The position numbers and the translations under genes are program-made. Positions 33,012 to 45,336 of a stretch of 64,000 nt of DNA are shown in pieces. Source of the DNA: Orobanche coerulescens (lineage: Eukaryota > Streptophyta > Magnoliopsida > Lamiales > Orobanchaceae); assembly GCA_033398695.1 (NCBI GenBank), contig CM065809.1, positions 172,040,501 through 172,104,500 on the forward strand. Reading direction: 5' to 3'. Each line of letters starts with the position of its first letter. Position 1 is the stretch's first letter. The notes beneath the pieces are model-generated. The model made no database searches. It was not told the DNA's origin and saw nothing but the letters and a program-made list of their open reading frames with translations.

Positions 33012-35965
33012 TGTAATACCCGTAATTTCGATTTCCGGTAATTTCTTTTTTTTTCGGCGAAAGTCCGTTTTGACGTCTCGCTCATGACCGTTTCGTCATT
33101 CCGAGAATGATTAATTCCGCACTTTTTGTCATCCGAGTTCATTTCGGTATCGTTTTATTGAGTTCCATGTTTTTGAGCGGTTTTTCCGCACTTGAGTTCG
33201 ATTCTTGCGAATCTCATCTGAAACTATTGTTTCGAGTTTCTCGTAAGTTCATTTAATGTTATTACTCATGTTGCGAGCTTCGTCTTGGTGTTTCGATCGT
33301 GTATCGTGTATTTCGGACGTTTTGGGCCATTTTCGTAATTTCCTAAAGTTTGGGGTAATTACTTTCCGTTGTCGAATTTCGAGCCTTCGGGTGGTCGGAA
33401 TCGTGTGTTCTCTTAGTGCCCGAATTCATCTTTGCGAGTACTTCGTAACCGTATCTTCGATTCGTATTCAGGTTCGGGTTTCGGGGTCGTTCGGGCCGTC
33501 GGAGTTGGCCCCGGCCGAGTCATGGCCGGGCAATCTGGGCCCAGGCCGGCACTGGCCGAGTTACGGCCAGTAGTGCTCGACAGTTAGGTACGTAAGGTCG
33601 GTTGCGTACGTAAGCCTTGGCCGGTTACGTACGTAATGATGCCGACATTTTTGGGCAGTGTCTCGGCCATGGCCAGTTACGTACGTAAGCCCTTGGCCGG
33701 TTACGTACGTAACTCTGCCGCCAGACAGCCTATTTAAGGCCCTGCAGACGGGTTTTCACCCATTTTCTCACCTCGTTTCTTTCCCTTCCGCGGCTGGAGG
33801 CTTGGTAGGCGTGGAGGCATGTTGTCAAATGATGAGTCCATGATGTCTTGGAGTTCTTATCATCTATTATTCATCCTATAACATCCTTTGATCGAGCGAA
33901 TCAGGTCAGATTTCCTAGAAATCCTAGTTTGAGGAAATTTGGGGTTTTTGTTTGATTTCGTCCGTTAATACGATTTAACCTAGATTAGTGATGGGTTATT
34001 GATTATTAAGTTGTATTATACCAATTTCCTTGTTGTTCCATGGTTTAATTGCCAAGGATTCGTTGTTTTGTTGAATTCCTAATGACGCCTTGAAGGTGTC
34101 CGATAGAATGTCATAGTGGGGTTTTCGGACGTTCTATGATTATTCTTCTTCGTATGATCGTTGATTTATTAATTATTTGATGTTAGGGTCGAGTTTCTTG
34201 CGAAGAAACCATGTTGAACCCTTCTGTTCATCGTCATCTTCCTTTTCGATAGCATCGAGCGTTTTGAAGCTTCCCGGTTGAACCGTGTTCGTCGGAATAC
34301 TTGCGTGCCGATTTCGAGGCAAGTATCTTGCCCATACATTTCGTGTTTTGTAGATGTATTCGTTAGTATTGGAATCAAATCACAATTTGAATGTTTTAAT
34401 GAACTTTTAAAAGGATCGGTATGTTCTCGATAATTGTTGTCTTTCAAAAGATAACTCGTATGCTTCGTAGATTAATGTGCTTTCGGAATATGTGCGTTAG
34501 TTTCATATGTTGGAATATGTTGATCATATTTAGTCATGTTAGTAGACCGAAATTATTTACCGAGGATTGTGTACTGATATGTGTAATTGTTCGGCGAATA
34601 TGGGATGTTTTGTGATATTTGTTGTTATTCCTTCGTAACGAGGTTGTGGCGCTTGGTGTTGTTTGGTATTGGTAATTGCTTGTGATTGTGTGACATTAGT
34701 TGTGAGTATACGTCGACTAAAGTGGCCATTCTAGCGAAGTACCTAGCATTTGTATGCATATTCTAGTATTCAAATTATGACTTACTGTGGCGTTGTGTAT
34801 GATATGTGTATGTTCACCTAGGGACGGTGTGACGGGACCTCTAGGGATACGTATTGCCGTGAGTGTGCGTATCACGAACTAGGGTTAACCACCCAGGGAT
34901 GTCCGACGGGGCTCTGCGGGGTACGGCGGCCGTGAGTCTCGTACCAACGGTTAACTTTGAAATGTTTTGTTGGAGAACTGTGATTTTTGGCGCATATTTC
35001 GTCTGATTAGAATGGCAGTCCAAATGGTATTGTACTTGGCTGTAATGGCACTAGTAAATATGTTGTGTGTGATTCGTCCCTTGGCTGTGATAATTTAGTA
35101 TGGGTACGTGAGTCCAGTGGTTGTTCTGTGGTGTGTCGAGTTCGACCGTATGGTTAAGTTGCAAAGTTGTGCTCTCTGATGTCGTTCTGTGATACCGTTG
35201 TCATGTTAATGTTTGGCATGATGTAGTTTCCGTCGGGTCATTCTTGCAAGCATGTGAAGTGGATGATTTGGGCTGTGAACCCCGTATTTTGTTATCGTAA
35301 TCGTATTTTGAAATAAATGATTTTGGGCTGTGTCCCTAGGTGTTCGAAAGGCTTGAGACTTCTTAAACCCCAAATGTTTTCAAAAACTCCCGAGATCGTA
35401 AAATGTTTTGTAAGATGTAAAATGGTTTTATTCTTATCTTTCGTAATTCAAACTGTTTTGATCAAGTGAATTATCTCGGAAAGTATATTCACGATTTCTA
35501 TGTTCTTGGAGTATGATATGTATGGCTCGTCCTTGTATTTATACTTGCACTAACAAAACAGTGGAGTTTTGCTAACCCCCGAGTATTCGGGGGGTGGATG
35601 TCTATTTTGCATCCAGGTACTTGCAGGTTGCTGGGGAGCAATTCACAGGATCGTTACGAAGGATGATGGACGACGGCGATACTAATCACATGAAGACCGG
35701 TGTTGAGTATTTGGTGATGTCTTGTTTTGTCCTTCCGTTGTGTTTATTTTCCCTTATGCGGGAACGTTGATTTATGTATGAGTTACGAGAAAGAGTGTAT
35801 GTTGTGGTAAAAGACCAAATCGGTCTAATGGTCCGTTAATTACCATGTCGGTATGTACTGTATTGTATTGTATTGTATTGTGGTGTTTCTGTATTTAGCC
35901 TGGTAGATCCTCATGGAGAGGGTCTACGGCACTGCAATACTCCCGAGTGGTTTGGGGGTGTTACA
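33012..35965 (+). repeat. LTR C2, 5' LTR
   Basis: 2954 bp, TGTAATACCCG...GGGGGTGTTACA, followed by a PBS. It shares its first 0.57 kb with LTR C3 and C4 and its ends with LTR C1. Contains TACGTACGTA sites (33583-33713), a TATA box (33731-33739) and a (TATTG)n run near 35862-35881. Confidence 0.93.
33583..33713 (+). promoter_or_regulatory. TTACGTACGTAA sites upstream of TATA in LTR C2
   Basis: Five sites (TTAGGTACGTAAG, TTGCGTACGTAAG, then three TTACGTACGTAA), most preceded by GGCCGG or GGCCA. The last is 18 bases before TATTTAAGG (33731-33739). This is the same location as the AGCGCACGCTA array in LTR C1. Confidence 0.78.
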
Positions 35966-36905
35966 AAATATGGTATCAGAGCTTAGGTTGTGGAAACCTA
36001 GGCTGTCAGGTCGAGTTTTGTGTTGTCGGGTCTTGTCTTGTCTTGTCTTGTCAGATTTTGTGTGACTAAATCGTGTCGCGATGCGTCATCTGAGGTGTCG
36101 GTCGTGATTAGTATCGAGGTGCAGCCATCATCTTCATGCGACCTGTGGATGTAAGTCTCCCTTCTTTGTATTTGTGCCTCGTCTGATGCGAGTTACTTGT
36201 ATGATTATTCGTTAAGTGATTGAATCCTTCTGCTGATTTCGTGATGTGTGGGTATTTGACTCTCATCTTTTATTTGTATGAGGGGCGGTGTCGCTGCTAA
36301 TGTATTTACTAACTATATTTTATCCGCTGTGTGAGTCCTTTAAAAATGTCTTTCAGTATTTTGCAAATTGATTTCTAATTCGTACAACCGAATCCCTAAA
36401 TCGAGTTTTGGCATTTTGGCCTTGAATGTTTTATGACGGTTTGATAAAGAATTTTTGTGAGTTTTGGGCATTCTGGCCTATTGAATTTTTGAAAACCTTG
36501 AGTATCTTAGAAAATTAAATTTCGAGACGTACTTTTAAAATGAATTATTTTCTTACGGTGTTTTCAAGGTGCTTTCTAATGCCGCAATACATTTCAAAAT
36601 TTTTCCAGTTGAGGACCAAAAATATTTTGAGATATTTTCAAATGCAGTTGCTTAGACCCAAGGGTCGAATATTTCTGAAAGTTTTTCGCTAAAAGAAAGT
36701 GTCCTCATTTTTTATCAAACGCATGATGGTTTTCAAAGTCTCGACAATAATGTTTGTTCAACTTTTCGAAAGGTGATACTCAAGATCAACTAGTGTTTCC
36801 AAAATCATTTTTTTTCAAAGGTGGGTTTCATTTTTAAAACCTTTCGTTCCTGTTTGCAGTGCGGGAGTGTATGTATAATGTTCGCACTTTAGTTAGGGTG
36901 TTAAC
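35966..36905 (+). other. Leader of element C2 with primer-binding site
   Basis: PBS TGGTATCAGAGC at 35971-35982, five bases after the LTR, the standard Met-tRNA type. A (TCTTG)n run lies near 36029-36051. No gag-like frame found; the leader ends with TTAAC, the left TSD copy of the G array. Confidence 0.85.
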
Positions 36906-38066
36906 TGTAACACCCCCAGATCCGACCGGGAATATTACAGCGCCGTGGGCCCCGAGATGGAACCCACAAGGCTGAAAGAAATTTTCGCAAACATTTACAA
37001 AACGCCCAAGAGGCTAACGACGGTATTATCTATTAAAACCATTCGAAGATTTATAAAACTCGTTTATCAAACCGTCGTAAAAACTCATTTGAAACCACAA
37101 GGCCCGAAATGCCAAGACTCAACAGTTTAAGTACATACGTTAAGCTATCGCTTACACGTACCGACAGAATAGATTTAGAGAACGATCGCCAAGGTAACCT
37201 AAGTTACCAAATACCAAAAGACCATTTAAAAATACTCACGCAGCGGAAAAAGACAAACGATTAAAATACTCTAGCAGCGGAATACAACAACTGAACAGAA
37301 GCTCAATACACAAATACATGTTCTAGCCAGTATCCTCCGGGAAGCTCATCTCTCCACGACCGCTACAAGCTTGATAATCCAAGAACCTAAAAAGAAAGCC
37401 CACGACGGGGTCAGCCATAATATCCAACAATGATAACCATCACATCACGTCAATAATTACATATCAATGGAAATACTAAGTAAGAATACGACCAATGTAA
37501 TCTTACCGTCTTAACTTTACGAAAATCCACAATTCGTATCCTTAACATCACCATGAGATAATACCAAAATATCTGTACGGTATCTCAACAATACCCAAGG
37601 TTCTCAAAAACATTATCATAACTCGCGATACGGAAATTATACCAACTCTGGCCAATTCAATCCATCGGATGACGTCGACAATTTCAATACGAAAATCGAT
37701 TGTCCATCAAAGACAAGTATCAAGGAAATACGGAACATACCTCAAGATACGAAATACCATTTCCATCACGTCAGTCTAATCCGAGATCAGATCCACACAA
37801 CATACGGACATGGTCCTAACACAAGACCTACAAATGCATACTCATATGACAACGTCAATATGATCACAACAATAATGACAATGTATACTTATGGCAAATC
37901 CATAATATACATATGCACAACAACAATACATGGCAATCCGATGATCCAGCGTTCACTGCCTAGAACCCCCGATGATCCCGTCAGACCAACCCGAGGTGGA
38001 AAACCCGTCCGATGATCCAGCGCACGCTAGCATAGATCCCCCGATGATCCCGTCGGACCAACACGA

Positions 38067-40671
38067 TGTAACACCCCAAACTAGGCGGATATTACAGTGC
38101 CGTGGACCCCCGACTGGGACCCACCAGGCGAATGAAAACGGATGAATTACACGGGGTAAATGTAGTACCGAACCACATTTCTACATCAATTACTCCGATT
38201 AGGAGTTTCATACAACACACCCAGGATAAAATAGAATACATGTGTATTTTATGTGACGATAAAATACACAACACTGAATGAAATGAGTATTCAAACGGAA
38301 TGTCTGCAGCGGAATAAATAAAGGAAACATAAACGACTGAATAAATAACTGAACAGACTGGGGCCCCTTTCTAGTATCATTGGGACTCCTCGCCGTCAAC
38401 GTGCTCACCCTGCGCCTTTGCCTTGCCATGACCTGAGAAACAATATCCCCAAACGGGGTCAGTTATACAGAACAACAATCCTCAAGGGTTGAAAATACAC
38501 AATCATGATATATACGAAATTATGAATTATTCTTGTCGAAACATACGCAATCAAACATGCTATATGAATCGACTAATCGAGACGGCTCAAAGGAATGGCG
38601 CCACACTACGTCCGGGATGGAAATGTGTCCGTGCACAAGCCACCAACGATCAAACACGCGTGGTCTTGTACCTAATCGGTCTCACGAGCAATCGACTCGT
38701 GTGCACGATCCAATGTGAGGCCACCAACCAACACACGACTATAATGTGCCCGACATGAAAATCCTACACATACCAACCGGCACGCCAAGATGACCCGAAT
38801 GCCACAATATGACAAAAGTGACAATGAAAATGAATAATGACTCACCAAGATTGAATGATGGTGAAATGAATGTTAGCTCAATGAAATGATCGGAACCGTC
38901 GTTCCTTATGACTGAGGTGATTAATTGACAATGACGAGTTTTGATACGATTAATACAATGATGAATGAGTTATGATTATGAATGAACAACGACAAAAGGA
39001 ATGAATATCCTTTTAACCGAGTAAGAATTAACTTACTCAATACCGATGATGAATGTCCGTCCACGAACAACGTCCTAAATGAAATATCGGTCGCTCGAAC
39101 AACCTTGAACAACACAATATCCAACAACTCGTTCAATATACGAATCAAACACGAATATAACGAACTCAAGACGTCGATACGATTAAACCAAGTTCATTGG
39201 GGCATTATATCGAACACTTTGAGGCCAACTACGATTGATTACAACTAAACCTCAACAATACCAACCTCAAATCCCCAAGAAGTGTTTCAAATCAACATAA
39301 CATCTCCAATACGATCAATAATCCGTTATGAATATCCAAAAACGTGATTATAACAACAATTAAACGAAAACCCCCAATTTCAACTCGATAATCAAAGTGT
39401 TCTTGAATAATCCCTCAATAATCCAATGAATCCTTATACAAACTCATAATCATATACATATCCCTTCATATAACATGATTATAACGTCCAAAACATCATA
39501 TCTCAACACAAAATCGAAATCCAAGGTGTTGAAGAAATTACCTCTTGAAGATCCAACCACTTCGATCCGATGAACACGAGTTAAAACGCAGTATCCGAGC
39601 TATATGATTGAATGGAATTGAAGAAACTCAAGTACTCAAGTGTTTGATGAAGGAAGAATCCCTTTCCCAAGCTCTCTCTCGGACAAAAGGAAGAAGGAAG
39701 TGAAAATGAAGAAAATGAGGAAAAAGTGTCGGCCAAACCATATATCTTGGGAAGTTACGGCGTAACTCGGCCCTCTTACGGCCGTAACTTTACAAGTCAA
39801 CGGCCTTACGGCCGTAATCGCCAACTCAAATGCGGCCGTAACTTCGGCTTCGTCCGAAAGCTCGACAGACTTACGGCCGTAACCGTTCCTTAGTTACGGG
39901 CGTAACTCGCCTTCGTCAAAACACCCGCCGACAGCCTTACGGCCGTACCGCACACCTTACGGCCGTAACTCGGATGATACGGCCGTATCCGGCCAACCTT
40001 ACGGGCGTAACCCGCCTTCGTCAAAAATGGCCGGACATCCATCCTGCAGCGTACGGCCGTATCCGGCCAAGCCTTACGGCCGTACCTGCCTCGACTTACG
40101 GCCGTATGCCGCAACCCTTACGGCCGTAAGTCACCCTTGGTCGGCAACACCCAAAATTTACGAACACCACTTACGGCCGTATCTCACCTTCCTTACGGCC
40201 GTAACTCACCTTCGGCCAAAATGCCTGGGCAGCCTGCTGGACCACTTACGGCCGTAACCGGCCAGCCTTACGGCCGTACCGTGACTTACGGCCGTATCCC
40301 AGAACCTTACGGCCGTAACTCGATGCTGGCCAAGGTGAATCAATCCGATAATTCCGATTCCTCGCTACGACTGATGAATGATCCGACATATCATACGAAT
40401 GTGAAAGTGAACAAGTCTAACACGAGCCAAAGATGATACTCTCAGTACAAGGCTATCAATCACAATGAAAATGATAATACTCCCGTCTCGATCTAAAAAC
40501 GGAGATAAAATGACGATCGGTAACTGATATACGATTACAACATGCCAACACTGAACGCAAATGAGTGATTCATGAATGATGAGTGATTATTCATGAGTGA
40601 GAATTACTGAGTGACAATTACAGACTGATAATTACTGAATGAAAATGAATGAATTACAACCGGGTATTACA
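38067..40671 (-). mobile_element. Solo LTR A3, diverged family A
   Basis: 2605 bp with TSD CACGA (38062-38066, 40672-40676). The empty site CAACACGAGGTGG is present in G2 (about 46478) and G3 (about 56798). About 1.1 kb of its U5 side matches LTR A1/A2 closely, and its last 90 bases also match, but the promoter-proximal part differs. In place of TAGCGTGCGCTA it carries an array of TTACGGCCGTAA at the same position. Confidence 0.93.
39755..40319 (-). promoter_or_regulatory. Array of about 20 TTACGGCCGTAA palindromes in LTR A3
   Basis: About 20 sites in 565 bases. Core TACGGCCGTA is nearly invariant, outer bases vary (TTACGGCCGTAA, GATACGGCCGTATC, TTACGGGCGTAA). On the minus strand it lies just upstream of a TATA-like GATATATGG (about 39739-39746). 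Confidence 0.8.
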
Positions 40672-42192
40672 CACGAGGTGGACATATGACAACAATACAC
40701 AACTGCACAAAACAGCAGTACACAATACACGACAACAACAATGCACAAACGCATGACAACAACGATACACGAATGTATCATGACATAATCGACACAAATG
40801 ATAAAATAGATTAGAGTACTTGCCCCGAGTCCTTCGAGAATGATCTCAATGTCTAAACCATCACGAACCATTATCCTCAATACTCGACGGTCCAAAGTAT
40901 CACGAATTGCAGATAATTCATATCTCCGTCTTTATCACAATATATCCCCGATATACCAATAACAAAAGTAAATCATATACATTATGATTCAGATTCCCAA
41001 AACTCGAATACGATTTATAATCTCAAATCTCCTGTGATTACGATTATAAACATTGCTATACGAATTATACACGAATGAAACGGAAACCATTCATTAAATA
41101 TTATGAACTGAGCAAGTAATAACTTACCTCGATACCGATGAAGCTGTTACCAATTCCATTTCCGTCATATACAAGTCCCTCGGTCCCGACCAAAGCAATT
41201 CACGAACATACTCGAGCTCGACCGCAACACACGGTTGTAATCACCGATCAATATTCTCAACCTATTACAGTAATCGATAGACAACAAGTTCGATAACAAT
41301 CAACAATCGATAAAACCAATTCACAAACCCAACGGCTCGACAATATCTCGATTAAACACTAGTCGAATTAATCCTACCCAAACCAGCACGAATTTACAAC
41401 CACAACACGAAAATACTGCACTTTCTGGCTTCTTAGCGCACGTTAATCACCTAACGTAGCGTGCGCTAAGTTGCTCCCGTTAGCGCGCGCTAGGCAAACG
41501 TAGCGTGCGCTAATGCTGGACAGATGCATGTTTTTCAGATACCGATCAACTTATGGCGATTTCAAGAACACCAAGTGATTCTGAATCATGTTCAAAGCTA
41601 TCAAAACAACGAAATCCGATATCCTTTAACATATAAACAATCATCCAACTTATAATCCAAGTTCTATATCCATATATCATCTTTCTTAATATTAATACAC
41701 GAAACGTCAAAAACGTAACCACACTTCCTTAATCTTCCATTACAAAGAGTAATCATCTACAATAACATCAACATCCGAAACTGAGGAGAAGGATTAATCC
41801 ACTTATCTCAAGAAAACGAACGACACAATCTAAATCACAAGAATCATATTAATATCATCATACTCCGTATACCATCTCATAATCTTTCTTGTCAACCTTG
41901 TTTATGTAATAATCATCCACATTCAATCCAAAACGAAATCCAAAGATGAAAAGTGATTACCTTTATGAAGGAATGGATTGATTTCCAAGGTTGAATCCAT
42001 TTCCAAGAATCACCAATGATTTCAAGAACAAAGCTTTAATCCATGATTTCCATCTTTAATCTTGTTAAAGATCACCACCTCACCGTGCTTGGGAACCTCA
42101 AGAACCTCCCAAAGCTCTCTCTATCGACTGAAAGTGAAAGAATGGACGAAATGCTTCATAATACCCGTCTGTCCCTTATATAGACAGCATTA

Positions 42193-42690
42193 CTAGCGTG
42201 CGCTAACAACTCATTTTTAGCGTGCGCTAAGGCTTTAGCGTGCGCTAAAGAACCTTAGTTAGCGTGCGCTATCGTAGTCCGAGACTACCGTCAAGCCGTA
42301 CATGAGCTTACGTACGTAATGCCCATGCATTAGCGTACGTAATTTACACTCTCTAGCGTACGCAAGTCCTTGCGTTTAGCGTGCGCTAACATTAGTTGAC
42401 TCGTTTGTCTGTATGCTCCGAACACGGGTCCACACGCCGACAGCTCTGACTAGGATAAGATTCCTTTTTGTCCCAATATACAGTTAGCGTGCGCTAATCA
42501 ACATGCATTAGCGTGCGCTAACACTACATTACAACATCCGTTGACTTATCAGAACGTGCGCCGAAAGCAGTCGGGTCCACACGCAGATTCCTTCCGATCT
42601 GTCTGCACTAGCGTACGCTAACCTATAAACGTAGCGTGCGCTAATCCTGCACGATAGCGTGCGCTACTCATGATTATTAGCGTGCGCTAA
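42193..42690 (-). promoter_or_regulatory. Mixed palindrome array of LTR G1
   Basis: About 15 sites: mostly TTAGCGTGCGCTAA, with TTACGTACGTAA, and hybrids such as TTAGCGTACGTAA and TAGCGTACGCAA. Ends about 10-15 bases upstream of the TATA box CTATATAAGGG (42175-42183, minus strand). Equivalent arrays: 47990-48488 (G2) and 58320-58812 (G3). Confidence 0.8.
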
Positions 42691-42929
42691 TAATGTTACA
42701 CTTAGCCATTTTCAGCTATTCTTTTCCAACGTCTCAACATACAGAATACGAACATACGGCATACTGAATACATATACTTCTTACATCCAATTGTCGACCA
42801 AGTACGACAATTATACAAATACAGATGTCTCGGTCCTTTAATTATTTTACCCATACTGCATGCATTCCATCTTTGTACAACATAACTCGGATAATATTAA
42901 ACAATAGTAATAGAAATTAGGATATTACA

Positions 42930-45336
42930 TACTACACCACTTAAAATAAGTTTCGTCCTCGAAACTTGCAATCCGTCATAAAAACAAATAAACCGTTCAA
43001 CCAAAATATCCCAAAATAATCACAACGATGAATCATCATTATTACCGAATAACTAAAATAGCATACTTACATGTGGCCAAGTCGACGATCTTCTAAGATA
43101 CTAGCAAGTGACTTTACTGAAAAGCCTCAACACGCTTACAATAACAATTCCATAAGTCCCAACCAGATATATTATCGGCAAATGAAATAATCTATCCGTG
43201 TTAGATCTTGTCTGCCTGATCGCACAATCAAATCCCAATCCTGATACAAATCAATAATACACGATACATCTGTGAAACAACTGCCCAACACAATGGCAAC
43301 GAATCCCGAAATATCAACACAAAATCTGAACGCTCAGATGATCACCAGCAATGATCAACCCATAAATTAATCGAGAATATCATTGACATGATGAACTCTA
43401 ATATGACCAATCCAAAGGTCGAAACGCAATCGAGAATATCATCACCATGATAAACTCCAACACGGTCAACACAGAACCACGGAAACAGATATACGAAAGA
43501 ATAGCATTCTCAAAACGACAAACCAATCACATACAGTGGATCTCAATAAACACACCTGACTGTCGAACATACTCCTCGGCATACGAACAACCAATCATAA
43601 ACCGACGAACATATCCAATCATACATGGAGTGGGAACGACCACTCAATATCAAAACCCACCAGCATGGGGTCACCCTCCCCAAATCTATACTTACAAAGA
43701 AATCATTCAAAATTCACTATGATAAAATCGCGCTAATACCGTACCAATGGAATCACATAACACACATGTCCCGGTTTCATAAAATCCACAGTTCCAAAAT
43801 TACATCCTGTGCATGAATCTACAACACGCAACATATCTCTCTCATTCAATAGATCAACCGATCATCCCTGGATAACCAAACTGCCATACTAAAGTTCGAA
43901 TCTCTTTTCCTCATACCATACTGATGTCTTATCCAGTTCGTGAATCTCATTCAGAACTTCACCACGATATGCATTATGCATTAAATGCGTATGTACCTCG
44001 ATCACATTTTCAAAACCAGTTTGAAATCATATATTCTTGTCACGAAGACAATTTTCGAAAGTTCTTTCAAAAATTTCAAAACTAAAAACATAAATTTTCG
44101 TAAGACTACAAAATTAATTTTCGAAAAATTAAACTGGCTCGCAAATGCCAAGTGTTCGATATGATTTCCTTCGAATCCACACGATTTGAAGTTTTAAAAA
44201 TGAAAACTATGCAAATGATTGACCGCATCTATACTCCCGTATACCAATTCGACTCGTCACAAATTCCACCGACATTCCATTGGAAAACCACACGATAGAG
44301 TTTCAAAATCTCAATAAATAAACTCCGACCAAAACTCCTTTATCCACATATGGCTCACAACGTCGACCATATCCCATTCTCGATCACCTCAACTATGTTA
44401 TGACAAAATATTGAAACAAATCAACACAAATAAAGGCTTCCCGAGAAGTTTCATTTGAACAAGTAAAGCAAAACCTCGAAAGGCGGAAATAAAATCGATA
44501 AACGATTGGTAAAATATTTTATTAATCTCGGGAGTTTTAGAAAACAAAAAAGACTTTTGAAAAATTAGGGTCTCAGCCCGTATCTCGTTCCGCATTACAA
44601 GGAGTTTAAAAAGTAGGAAACTATTTATCGGACCCCAAGTCCTGATTTATAAAACAATTTCAAAATCTATTGGGTCTCGGCCCAAAATCATTTACGGTAA
44701 AACATCATAAAACATTCATTTTGAAAAGTACCATTTTCAAATGCTCAAAAGCGATTTCATGTATTTCCAAAATGACTTAACATGACTACATGTTCTTCTC
44801 AACAATTCCAGTCCTTCTCCGAATACACAATTCTGTTCCAAAACTTAACCGACATATTGATTTTCCAAAATCATAGCTTCTCGAGATCATCAATCCTGTC
44901 CCAAATCATTAACTTATACCGTAACGCATGATATGTGCTGAATCTCAAAACATATCAACTTAGACGGCAATAAATCTTAATGAAATTCAAAATCCAATTA
45001 CTTACGGATCGTGAAGCGATTCCCCGTGATACTGGCATATGCCTCGACTCTAGAAATTACTCGACATGGATATTTTCAAAACACACATTTTGCAAACTCA
45101 GTGCAACTCGAGAACACAACACAACTTTATCTGAAGAAACACGTTACCACCATTTGAAAAAGTTACAACAATCCCGATTACCACCGGTAAATCACATAAC
45201 GCACAAGCCCGAGTGAACAACAAAAACCCAGAGCTCAAACACTTGTCAACCGACAACTCGAATGACACGACAAAAGCACGACCCAACTCGACCCAAATGC
45301 CTAGGTTTTCTCAACCTAAGCTCCGATACCATATTC
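42930..45336 (-). other. G internal region, copy 1, non-coding
   Basis: 2407 bp between LTRs G1 and G2. Lower end: PPT motif (minus strand GACGAAACTTATTTTAAG). Upper end: PBS at 45320-45331 (GGTATCGGAGCTTAGG-like). No Gag, protease, RT or integrase motif in any frame. The longest frames (43447-43722 plus, 44398-44595 minus) are nearly identical in copy 2, but that reflects recent duplication, not selection. Confidence 0.88.

Larger units (their letters stand above)
36906..42929 (-). repeat. LTR G1, interrupted by solo LTR A3
   Basis: 6024 bp including A3 with its TSD (2610 bp); about 3.41 kb unnested. Minus-strand ends TGTAATATCC and GGGGGTGTTACA. Palindrome arrays at 42193-42690 (upstream of TATATAAG at 42175-42183) and a smaller one at 41438-41515 downstream of it. 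The sequence next to the A3 insertion is uninterrupted in G2 and G3. Confidence 0.93.

Noticed and set aside
43447..43722. 91-residue ORF identical at 43447-43722 and 49244-49519
   Set aside because: The surrounding non-coding DNA is equally identical because the G units are recent duplicates; no protein family is recognised.
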